In this document: one piece after another, positions 55,779-63,095 of the stretch
How the letters are laid out: the number at the start of each line of letters is the position of its first letter
How positions within the stretch are numbered: the stretch's first letter is position 1
Assembly: GCF_001010945.1 (NCBI RefSeq)
Contig: NZ_LBHB01000003.1
Location: 150,311-214,310 of the forward strand
Origin: Aurantiacibacter luteus
Lineage (GTDB): Bacteria; Pseudomonadota; Alphaproteobacteria; Sphingomonadales; Sphingomonadaceae
Direction of reading: 5' to 3'
DNA: 64,000 bases
Made by a program: the position numbers and the translations under genes
Notes under the pieces: model-generated
Told to the model about the DNA's origin: nothing
What the model saw: the letters and a program-made list of their open reading frames with translations, nothing else
The model's database searches: none

Positions 55779-56837
55779 ATGACACAGACCCGCCGGCCCT
55801 TCCTCGAAAGCCTGCCGCTGCTGGCGGACCGTCCGCTGCTGGCCCATGCGCTGGCCGTGCTGGCAGCCGTTGCCGGTCTCCTCGCGCGGTGGGCGGTGGA
55901 CGACTCGCTGCCGCCGGGTTTTCCCTACCTCACCTTCTTTCCCGCGGTCATTATCGTCGCCTTCTTTCTCGGCGCGCGGCCGGGTATCCTGGCGGCGCTG
56001 CTCTCGGGCCTGCTGGCCTGGTATTATTTCATCAACCCGATCGAGAGCTTCGCGCTGCCGTATCAGGCCGCCGTCGCGCTGCTTTTCTATCTCTTCATCG
56101 TGACGGTCGACATCACGCTGGTGCACTGGATGCAGCGTGCCAATCGCCAGTTGGCAGCCGAGCGGCGGCGCAGCGAGGGGTTGGCCGAGACCCGCGCCAT
56201 GCTGTTCGAGGAACTGCAGCACCGGGTGGGCAACAACCTGCAGATGATGTCCTCCATCCTCAACCTGCAACAGCGCACGCTGGCTGACGAACAGGGCAAG
56301 GCTGCCCTTGCCGAAGCCTCACGCCGGCTGGGCGTAGTCGGGCGGCTGCAGCGCACGCTCTACAACGCCGACGGCGCGCAACTTTCGCTCGCCAGCTACA
56401 TCGACCGCATCGTGCGGGAATCGCTGGAGGCTAGTGGACGTACCGACATCGAGTACCGCTTCGATGCGCAGGTGACCGACGTGCTCGACAGCAAGGATGC
56501 CGTGCCCACGGCGCTGATCGTGTCCGAGGCGATCAGCAACGCGCTGGAACACGGGTACCCGGCGGGCGAGGGCGGGGTGCTGGAGGTGACGGTGGTACCG
56601 AACGACGAACTCGGCGCCTACATCATCTGCATCCAGGACGAGGGGCGCGGCCTGCCTGAAGGTTTCGCGCTGGAGACGTCGCAAAGCCTGGGCCTAAGGA
56701 TTGCGTCGAGCCTCGCAAGGGGCGCGCACGGCGAGTTCACACTGGCCAATCGGCAGGACGGCAAGGGCGCCATCGCCCGCCTCGTCATCCCGCGAAAGGA
56801 TCGCGGTGAACGAGACGGGCAAAGGCGGGGCGACTAG
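55779..56837 (+). CDS. HisKA_2-type sensor histidine kinase with DUF4118 sensor
   Basis: 352 residues. A DUF4118-like membrane module with helices near LAVLAAVAGLLARWAV and LLFYLFIVTVDITLV is followed by the phosphoacceptor EELQHRVGNNLQMMSSIL, the HisKA_2 hallmark, and an HATPase with VSEAISNALEHGYP (N box), IQDEGRGLPEGF (G1) and SLGLRIASSLARG (G2). HisKA_2 kinases in this group often feed the general stress response through PhyR. No response regulator is adjacent, so the partner is unknown. Confidence 0.85.
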   Translation: MTQTRRPFLESLPLLADRPLLAHALAVLAAVAGLLARWAVDDSLPPGFPYLTFFPAVIIVAFFLGARPGILAALLSGLLAWYYFINPIESFALPYQAAVALLFYLFIVTVDITLVHWMQRANRQLAAERRRSEGLAETRAMLFEELQHRVGNNLQMMSSILNLQQRTLADEQGKAALAEASRRLGVVGRLQRTLYNADGAQLSLASYIDRIVRESLEASGRTDIEYRFDAQVTDVLDSKDAVPTALIVSEAISNALEHGYPAGEGGVLEVTVVPNDELGAYIICIQDEGRGLPEGFALETSQSLGLRIASSLARGAHGEFTLANRQDGKGAIARLVIPRKDRGERDGQRRGD

Positions 56838-57949
56838 CCGACCACTTCGCCGCGTATCGGATCGTCGACCGTCTCGGCCTTTTCGGCGGCCGAGGTGTCG
56901 GATCGCAGGCTGTCCATGTCGATCACGTGGCGGAAGCGCACGTCTTCCTTCTGCATCCGCTCGAACGCCTCGTCGATCTGGTCCATGCGGATCAGTTCGA
57001 TCTCGGGCCGGACGTCGTGCTTGGCGCACAGTTCCAGCACCTCCTGCGTATCCGCGATGCCCCCGATCAGCGAGCCGGTCAGGCCGATATGCTCGAACAC
57101 CATGGTGGCCGTGTCGAGATCGTCGAAGCCGAGGAAATTGCCGACCACGGCGATCTGGCTCTTCGACTTCATCAGCGGCAGATAGGGATTGAGGTCGTGC
57201 TTGTAGGGGATGGTGTTGATCATCAGGTCGATGGTCTTGGCGTTGGCCTCCATCGCGTCCTTGTCGTTCACGTCGATGACGAGGTCCGCGCCGAGCTTCT
57301 CGATGTCGTCGGTCTTCTCGGGGCTGGTGGTAATGGCGACGACCCGCGCGCTTAGCGCCTTGCCGAGCTGCACCGCCATGTGACCCAGACCGCCGATGCC
57401 GGCGACGCCCAGCGTCTGGCCTTCCTTCAGGCCGAAGTACTTCATCGGCTGGTAAGTCGTAATACCGGCGCACACGATCGGGCCCACGTGGGTGCTCTGG
57501 ATCGCGTCGGGCACGGTCAGGGCGAATTCCTCGCGTACCACGATGCCGGTTGAATAGCCGCCGTAGGTATTGGTGCCGTCGGGCTTCTTGGGGCCGTTGT
57601 AGGTGAGCGTGCAGCTCTTGGGCCCGGTGCAATACTGCTCGTCCCCGGCCTTGCACTGCTCGCACTGCTGGCAGGAGTTGACCATGCAGCCCACAGCCGC
57701 ACGGTCGCCCACGGCAAAGCGCGTCACGCCGTCGCCGACGGCGACGACCTTACCCACGATCTCGTGACCCGGAATGCACGGCCAGACGGTGTTGTCCCAG
57801 TCGTCGCGGGCCTGGTGGAGATCGGAATGGCACACGCCGCAGTGGGAGATCTCGATGGCGATCTCGCCGGCGCGGGCATCGGCGCGGGTGAATTTCAGGG
57901 GGGAAAGATGTGCGCTGGCCTTCTTCGTGCCGTAGCCGATAACGTCCAT
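56834..57949 (-). CDS. zinc-dependent alcohol dehydrogenase (cinnamyl/YahK type)
   Basis: 371 residues. Catalytic zinc motif CGVCHSDLHQARDDW with GHEIVGKVVAVG, structural zinc cysteines C-QQCEQCKAGDEQYC, cofactor motif GIGGLGHMAVQLGKAL (NADP-binding). This is the cinnamyl-alcohol-dehydrogenase-like group, which reduces aldehydes with NADPH; substrates are broad. The ATG at 57949 is the natural start. It overlaps the kinase gene by 4 bases in convergent orientation. No pathway partners are nearby. Confidence 0.93.
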   Translation of the reverse strand: MDVIGYGTKKASAHLSPLKFTRADARAGEIAIEISHCGVCHSDLHQARDDWDNTVWPCIPGHEIVGKVVAVGDGVTRFAVGDRAAVGCMVNSCQQCEQCKAGDEQYCTGPKSCTLTYNGPKKPDGTNTYGGYSTGIVVREEFALTVPDAIQSTHVGPIVCAGITTYQPMKYFGLKEGQTLGVAGIGGLGHMAVQLGKALSARVVAITTSPEKTDDIEKLGADLVIDVNDKDAMEANAKTIDLMINTIPYKHDLNPYLPLMKSKSQIAVVGNFLGFDDLDTATMVFEHIGLTGSLIGGIADTQEVLELCAKHDVRPEIELIRMDQIDEAFERMQKEDVRFRHVIDMDSLRSDTSAAEKAETVDDPIRGEVVG

Positions 57950-58099
57950 GGGTAGCTCCGTAACTTGCTGGAATGGTGATGCCTTACCAAGCCGCTCGCG
58001 CACCGCTGGTTCCGCATCGCGCTTAATAGCTCGGGGCAGACCGGTGGCGGGCGGCGGCAAAAGGCGCTAGGCGGCGCGCAAGTCCCCCGGAGAACCCCG

Positions 58100-58783
58100 A
58101 TGTTGCCCCGCGAAGAACTGGCCAGTGCCCACATCCCCGGCGGCGACACGCTGACGCTGATCGCCCACGGGCGCGACCATGTCATCATGCTCGGCCGCGA
58201 CGAGCTGATGGGCACGCGGATGCAGTTTTCGGAGGAACAGCTCGCCCGGCTGACGCTGGAGCGACTGGACCGGCCGAGCCCGCGCGTGCTGATCGGCGGT
58301 TACGGCATGGGCTTCACCTATCGCGCCGCGCTCGAGGCCCTGCCTCCGGGCGGCAGCGTGACCGTGGCCGAGGTGGTGCCGGACATTCTCGATTGGGCGC
58401 AGGGCCCGCTCGCGCATCTGACCGGCGAGACGCTGGCCGATCCGCGCGGGGAGGTCGTCATCGCCGATGTCGCCGCGCTGGTGGACGACGCGGTCGACGG
58501 CACCACGCCGCCCTACGATGCCATCCTGATGGACGTCGACAACGGGCCGGACGGGATCGTGCGCGACGGCAACGAACGGCTCTACACCCGCACCGGCATT
58601 GCCCGCATGCGCGACGCGCTGACCGTGGGCGGTCTGCTGGCGATCTGGTCTGCGGCGGACGATCACAAGTTCACGCGCCGGCTGATGGATGCAGGGCTGC
58701 AGGTCAACGTCGAGACGGTCCGCGCCCGCCCCAACAACAAGGGCCCGCGCCACACCATCTGGTTCGCGCGCCGCGTGCGCTAG
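58100..58783 (+). CDS. spermidine-synthase-like methyltransferase-fold protein
   Basis: 227 residues of the Rossmann spermidine synthase-like fold. GGYGMGFTYRAALEALPPGG is the nucleotide/AdoMet-type loop, VAEVVPDILDWAQG follows strand 2, and YDAILMDVDNGPDG carries the active-site Asp segment. It is shorter than true SpeE and lacks the N-terminal beta domain, so an aminopropyltransferase role is uncertain. It is divergent from the alcohol dehydrogenase gene. Confidence 0.8.
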   Translation: MLPREELASAHIPGGDTLTLIAHGRDHVIMLGRDELMGTRMQFSEEQLARLTLERLDRPSPRVLIGGYGMGFTYRAALEALPPGGSVTVAEVVPDILDWAQGPLAHLTGETLADPRGEVVIADVAALVDDAVDGTTPPYDAILMDVDNGPDGIVRDGNERLYTRTGIARMRDALTVGGLLAIWSAADDHKFTRRLMDAGLQVNVETVRARPNNKGPRHTIWFARRVR

Positions 58784-58793
58784 GCGCGCCTAG

Positions 58794-59312
58794 TCAGCTG
58801 CGGTTGAAGCGCATCGGTCCGAGGAAGTCGCGCTTGCCCACCTCGATGCCGAGGTGCCGCAGGATGCCGTAGGCGGTCGACGCGTGGAAATAGAAGTTCG
58901 GCTGGCTGAAACTCAGCAGGAAGTTCTCGCTGTTGAAGGGCAGGTCGATACCCGCCTTCTGCATGACGAAACGCGTCTCGCCCCCGATGAAGCTATCGAT
59001 TTCGCCCTTGCTGAGCGCGCGCAGGGTGTTCTCCGCCGCGCCAAGGTTGAGGCGCATCTGTTCGAGCGACATGGCGAACTCGCCCATGTCAGGATTGAAC
59101 TGGCCTTTGCGCACCCCCTCGATCGCGCCGACCGAATGCACCACCATGCTCTTCACCTGGTAAGCGAAAGGCAGCATGTCCTGGGCCAGCCTGGCTGCGG
59201 CCAGTTCCTCCTCCGAAATGCCGCTGGCCTTGGCCTTTTCCACCCACGCCTGCCCGGCGTTGAGGACCTGGATGAAGGAGGGAATGATGGCTTCGTAGAG
59301 CGAGAATGACAT
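58794..59312 (-). CDS. DUF1993-family protein
   Basis: 172 residues, a DinB-like four-helix bundle of the DUF1993 family, opening SLYEAIIPSFIQVLNAGQAW and carrying LPFNSENFLLSFSQPNFYFH with YGILRHLG near the C-terminus. The family has no known function; DinB-like bundles often bind metal. The conserved HAS and H residues may be ligands. Convergent with the SpeE-like gene, 10-base gap. Confidence 0.85.
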   Translation of the reverse strand: MSFSLYEAIIPSFIQVLNAGQAWVEKAKASGISEEELAAARLAQDMLPFAYQVKSMVVHSVGAIEGVRKGQFNPDMGEFAMSLEQMRLNLGAAENTLRALSKGEIDSFIGGETRFVMQKAGIDLPFNSENFLLSFSQPNFYFHASTAYGILRHLGIEVGKRDFLGPMRFNRS

Positions 59313-59606
59313 TGCGACGGGTTTCCTGTGCAGGTCTAGGCGGGGGGGATGCCCCTGCCTGCCAGTCGGGGCACGGATGTTCAAGGCCATCGCTCATCCC
59401 GCGCAACCGCTCGGCGCGGTCGCTCCGGCGGCGGTGTTCGCAATCGATCGCCATGTCCTGACTCGCAGCGAATCCTAAGCGATTGCCGGGAATGATGATT
59501 TGCCTGGCGACTTGTCCTGTGGCCGTAGCGGTGGCAAAATAGCCGCGCGGCCAGTTGCCGAATTCGGGCGAAAGGCCGGTATGCAGGGGCGCGCGGCAGG
59601 GTCGCC

Positions 59607-60386
59607 GTGGACGAAACGGACATGGCTGAAAAGCAGGCCATGATGGCAGCCTTGGGCGCAATCCGCGCCGCGCCCGATGTCGTGCCGTTGCGGGCTGCAG
59701 TCATGAAGGCGCTCGCGCTGCACGGGATCGAGGCCTGCTTCTTCCTCGCACCCCTGGTGGACAATCCGCGCGTCGGCCGCATCGTTACCAACATGGGGGT
59801 CTCGCGCATTTGGGAGCGGCAATATCGCACGCGCCTGCGCCTCATCGATCCCTTGCCCCGGCTGGCGATGGCACGCGTCTCGGCGTTTGTCTGGCTGTGG
59901 GATATCGAACTTGCCGCGCTTGACCCGGCGGAGCGTCGATACCTGCAGATCGCCGCGAGGCACGGCATGGCACGCGGCATCGGCTCGGTGTGCTACGGGC
60001 CGAACGGGCGAGCGGGGTTTCTCGGCGCGATCTGGCCGAGGAAGGAAAATCCTTCGGACGAGGTGGTGCTGTCGGTGCAGCAGATCGGGCAGGTTTCGTT
60101 CCAGCGCTATTGCCGGATAGTGCGCGAGGAATTTGCCGTGGAGCCGCTCTCGAACCGCGAGCTGGAGGTGTTGGATTGGATGTGCCGGGGCAAGAGCAAT
60201 CCGGTCATCGCACTAATCCTCGGCGTCTCCCGTTCGACAGTGGACACGTATGTGCGGAGGATCTTTGCCAAGTTCGACGTGACCGACCGGGTCGCAGCCT
60301 GCATGCGCGCGCACTCGCTGGGCCTGACGGTCACCGACGAGGTAGAGCGCCGTATCGCCCGTGGCGAGGCACGGGACCGAGATTGA
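59607..60386 (+). CDS. LuxR-type regulator with autoinducer-binding-like domain (LuxR solo)
   Basis: 259 residues. The N-terminal ligand domain has the conserved Trp/Tyr/Asp set in IWERQYRTRLRLIDPL and FVWLWD, as in AHL-binding LuxR proteins. The C-terminal GerE helix-turn-helix is LSNRELEVLDWMCRGKSNPV followed by GVSRSTVDTYVRRIF. No luxI gene is in the window. Start may be GTG 59607 or ATG 59622. A lactonase-like gene (28001-28816) is elsewhere in the window, but a link is speculative. A candidate structured RNA follows. Confidence 0.85.
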   Translation: MDETDMAEKQAMMAALGAIRAAPDVVPLRAAVMKALALHGIEACFFLAPLVDNPRVGRIVTNMGVSRIWERQYRTRLRLIDPLPRLAMARVSAFVWLWDIELAALDPAERRYLQIAARHGMARGIGSVCYGPNGRAGFLGAIWPRKENPSDEVVLSVQQIGQVSFQRYCRIVREEFAVEPLSNRELEVLDWMCRGKSNPVIALILGVSRSTVDTYVRRIFAKFDVTDRVAACMRAHSLGLTVTDEVERRIARGEARDRD

Positions 60387-60439
60387 CCCGCAAAAAGCCA
60401 AAACAAAGCGATTGCGTGACATGACCGTCTGCCCTCGCG

Positions 60440-60619
60440 CGGTTAGGGGCCCGGCCAAGACGCCGCCGCCCTTCGGGTCGCAACCGTGGTTCGGCCGCGC
60501 GTCCGGACGCTTCGGGCACCTTGCCGGAAATGTCGAAGGCCTCCAGGCAAGGGACCGCGCGCGGATCGAGCCCCCCTCGACCCCGCCATTCGGTCTCTGC
60601 CGGAGGCCTTCTCTTTTTT
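60440..60619 (+). ncRNA. candidate structured RNA ending in a long terminator hairpin
   Basis: The gap between the LuxR gene and gcrA has no supported ORF but ends in a strong structure: GAAGGCCTCC (60535-60544) pairs with GGAGGCCTTC (60602-60611), and inside it GGCA with TGCC and GGGACCG with CGGTCTC. That is about 21 bp with two bulged As, capped by TCGAG/CTCGA, and followed by TTTTTT at 60614-60619. The 5' part is also self-complementary in places. It could be a small RNA or a large 3' UTR. The 5' end given is a guess; hallmarks of RNase P, tmRNA and SRP RNA were not found. Confidence 0.4.
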
Positions 60620-60645
60620 CTAGGCCAGGGAGGCGTGATCGCGCC

Positions 60646-61365
60646 CTATCGCACCCGCGGCCCGCCGAACGGCAGGGGCGGAGGGGGACGGCGCGCGCCG
60701 CGCGGCAGCTGCGCCTGATAGGCCCGCCCGCAATGCTCGACGCAATAGGGAAAACCGGGGTTCACCCGCTCGCCGCAGAAGTGGAAGTCGGGCTCGCCCG
60801 GATGGCCCATCGGCCAGCGGCAGACGCGGTCGTTGAGGTCGAGCAGGCTGGTCTTGCCGGCGATCTCCGGGCTCGGCTTGGCCGGCACGAGACGACGCGG
60901 CGGCGCGGGCGGGATCGGCGCCTGCTGGTCGCCCGGACCCTGCCGCAGGAAACCGCCGGGGCCATAGCTGACGATCTTGGGCAGGTCCTCGCGCTTGTCG
61001 GGCAGCGGCTGGCTCTGGTTGACCGGCGTGACGGAGGGCGAGGCGGCCGGGGCCGGCGCGGCTTCCGCCGCAGGACGTTCGGGAGCGGGATCCTTGGCGG
61101 GCGCGGGCGCGGGCGCGGGCTTGGGCGGCGCGGGCTTGCGCGCGGCGACGGCGGGCGCGGGGGCAGGAGCCTTCTTCTTGGGCGCCGCCTTCTTCTCCTC
61201 CTTGGCCTTCACCGGGCTCGGCCGTGCCTTCAGGCCAAGGCGGTGCGCCTTGCCGATCACGGCATTGCGCGAAACGCCGCCCAGCGTGTCGGCGATCTGG
61301 CTGGCGGTCGAACCGCTCTCCCACATCTTGGTCAGCGTGGCGATCCGCTCTTCGGTCCAGCTCAT
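60646..61365 (-). CDS. gcrA: cell-cycle regulator GcrA
   Basis: 239 residues. The N-terminal helix-turn-helix (MSWTEERIATLTKMWESG, ASQIADTLGGVSRNAVIGKA) is the GcrA signature. A Lys/Pro/Ala-rich linker follows, then a C-terminal conserved segment with CRWPMGHPGEPDFHFCGE and PGFPYCVEHC, which carries several cysteines. GcrA binds sigma-70 RNA polymerase and activates promoters with methylated GANTC sites, linking to CcrM. The family is confined to alphaproteobacteria. Confidence 0.95.
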   Translation of the reverse strand: MSWTEERIATLTKMWESGSTASQIADTLGGVSRNAVIGKAHRLGLKARPSPVKAKEEKKAAPKKKAPAPAPAVAARKPAPPKPAPAPAPAKDPAPERPAAEAAPAPAASPSVTPVNQSQPLPDKREDLPKIVSYGPGGFLRQGPGDQQAPIPPAPPRRLVPAKPSPEIAGKTSLLDLNDRVCRWPMGHPGEPDFHFCGERVNPGFPYCVEHCGRAYQAQLPRGARRPPPPLPFGGPRVR

Positions 61366-61439
61366 AGGTGCGTCATGTCCATTCGTTGTCTTGCAAGGGC
61401 CGCTTGCATGGCAGGGCGGCCCCCGATAGGCGAGCGCGC

Positions 61440-62300
61440 ATGACAGGACAAGCGAGTGTGCCGCCGCGCGCGTTCCCGCCCAAGGGAGAGCCGCAGATTA
61501 CCGGGTTTAACCGGGTGGGTCTGTGGAGCCTCTATATTAAGGAGTGCCGCCGCTTTCTCAAGGTGCAGACGCAGACCGTCTGGGCCCCCGCCGTCACCAC
61601 GCTGCTGTTCCTGGTGATCTTCACCGTCGCGCTGGGCGGCGCGGGCGGGCGCGGCGGGCGCGAGGTGCTGGGCGTGCCCTTCGGCACCTTCGTCGCGCCG
61701 GGCCTCATCATGATGGGCATGATGCAGAACGCCTTTGCCAATTCCAGCTTCAGCCTGCTGGCGGGCAAGATGCAGGGGACCATCATCGACCTGCTGATGC
61801 CGCCCTTGTCGGAAGCCGAGCTGATGATCGCGATCGTGGGCGCGGCAATCACCCGGGCGGTGATGGTGGGCGGCGCCGTGGCGCTGGCGATGGCGCTCTA
61901 TCCCGGCGTGTCGGTGGCGGTGACGCATCCGTGGGCGGTGGTGTGGTTCGGCCTGATGGGGGCGACCATGCTGGCCATCTTCGGCCTGCTGGCGAGCATC
62001 TGGGCCGAGAAGTTCGACCACAACGCGGCCATCACCAACTTCGTCGTCGCGCCTCTCAGCCTTCTGTCGGGAACGTTCTACGTCATCTCCAACCTGTCGG
62101 AGCCGTTTCAGGCGATCAGCCGCGCCAACCCGTTCTTCTACATGATCAGCGGCTTTCGCTACGGCTTCCTGGGCGTGAGCGACATTGGCAACGACAATGC
62201 CCACGTGCTCGTCGCAGCGGCGGGGGTGGGGGTGCTGAACCTGGTGCTGGGCCTCGTGACCTACCGCGTTCTTAAGAGCGGCTGGAAGATCAAGAGCTAG
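61440..62300 (+). CDS. ABC-2-type transporter permease
   Basis: 286 residues with about six helices. An N-terminal cytoplasmic region (FNRVGLWSLYIKECRRFLKV) precedes TLLFLVIFTVAL and GTFVAPGLIMMGMMQNAFAN, and VVAPLSLLSGTFYVISNL is the typical ABC-2 loop. No ATPase gene is adjacent, so the partner must be elsewhere. Substrates of such permeases include drugs and polysaccharides. It is divergent from gcrA, 75 bases apart, and overlaps hspQ by 4 bases. Confidence 0.86.
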   Translation: MTGQASVPPRAFPPKGEPQITGFNRVGLWSLYIKECRRFLKVQTQTVWAPAVTTLLFLVIFTVALGGAGGRGGREVLGVPFGTFVAPGLIMMGMMQNAFANSSFSLLAGKMQGTIIDLLMPPLSEAELMIAIVGAAITRAVMVGGAVALAMALYPGVSVAVTHPWAVVWFGLMGATMLAIFGLLASIWAEKFDHNAAITNFVVAPLSLLSGTFYVISNLSEPFQAISRANPFFYMISGFRYGFLGVSDIGNDNAHVLVAAAGVGVLNLVLGLVTYRVLKSGWKIKS

Positions 62301-62677
62301 TGCGTCAGGCTGCGGCGCAGGCGATAGCGCCCGCCGCGGAAGTCCTCGAACAATTGGCTCACCTGCGGGTGATCCACGGGCTCGTCCCCCGCATCCATTA
62401 GCAGGTTCTGCTGGCTGACGTAGGCGACGTAGCTGCTGTCCTCGTTCTCGGCGAGAAGGTGATAGAAGGGCTGGTCGCGATCGGGGCGCTGGCCTTCCGG
62501 TATCGCCTCGTACCATTCTTCGGAATTGGCGTAGACGGGGTCGATATCGAACACGACACCGCGAAAATCGTGGCGCTTGTGCCGGACGACATCGCCGATG
62601 GCGAAACGCGCACGCGAGCGGCGCGGTGCCTCGATCATGCGGCCCGCCTGACCCGAGAAGAAGTGGGTGCGATCCAT
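62297..62677 (-). CDS. hspQ: heat-shock protein HspQ/YccV-family hemimethylated-DNA-binding protein
   Basis: 126 residues. The YccV motif FAIGDVVRHKRHDFRGVVFDIDP with YHLLAENEDSSYVAYVSQQN identifies the HspQ/YccV fold. In E. coli it binds hemimethylated DNA and enhances Lon; here it lies near gcrA, which depends on DNA methylation, but no direct link is shown. Start 62677 or the later Met14 are both possible. It ends the region before tRNA-Ser. Confidence 0.88.
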   Translation of the reverse strand: MDRTHFFSGQAGRMIEAPRRSRARFAIGDVVRHKRHDFRGVVFDIDPVYANSEEWYEAIPEGQRPDRDQPFYHLLAENEDSSYVAYVSQQNLLMDAGDEPVDHPQVSQLFEDFRGGRYRLRRSLTH

Positions 62678-62845
62678 ATCCGGGGAATATAGGGAGGCCG
62701 CGCCGCGTCACAAGCGGGACCAAAGGCCAATCACCGGAAATCGCCCGGGTGCCGCGTCAGGGGGACTTGGCAAGCGCCATGCCATCGGCTAACCGCGCGC
62801 TTCCCCTCGACCGGGCATGCATCCCTGCTGTGGCAGGACCTCTGC

Positions 62846-62935
62846 GGAGAGGTGGCAGAGTGGTCGAATGCGCCGCACTCGAAATGCGGTTTACGGGCAA
62901 CCGTAACGTGGGTTCGAATCCCACCCTCTCCGCCA
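62846..62935 (+). tRNA. tRNA-Ser (anticodon CGA)
   Basis: A class II tRNA of 90 bases: acceptor GGAGAGG with CCTCTCC, a long variable arm (TTACGGGCAACCGTAA), anticodon loop CTCGAAA giving CGA for UCG codons, T-loop GGTTCGAATCC, discriminator G and encoded CCA at 62933-62935. It is the likely attachment site of the element beginning with the integrase downstream. Confidence 0.95.
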
Positions 62936-63047
62936 CTATCCTGTTTCCACAGATCTGTGAACAGTCAGAAAGCGCGAGAAAGCTTGCGTTTTGCGCCGTC
63001 TGGCGTCCATCCTCGTGCCTTCGCACTCACCCATTGCTCCGGCGAAG

Positions 63048-63090
63048 TCGGGGTAAATTGGGGGTAAGCTTCGAGGTGGTTTGGGGGTAA
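63048..63090. repeat. direct repeats upstream of the integrase gene
   Basis: TTGGGGGTAA occurs at 63058-63067 and 63081-63090, 23 bp apart, with a related TCGGGGTAA at 63048-63056. They lie between the tRNA-Ser 3' end and the integrase start, the usual place for arm-type integrase binding sites and the promoter of int. Their binding role is inferred. Confidence 0.5.
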
Positions 63091-63095
63091 AGCAG

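Noticed and set aside
60440..60619. RNase P RNA, tmRNA, SRP RNA or 6S RNA
   Set aside because: The expected conserved blocks of the first three are not visible, and the structure does not show the 6S open bulge I could confirm.
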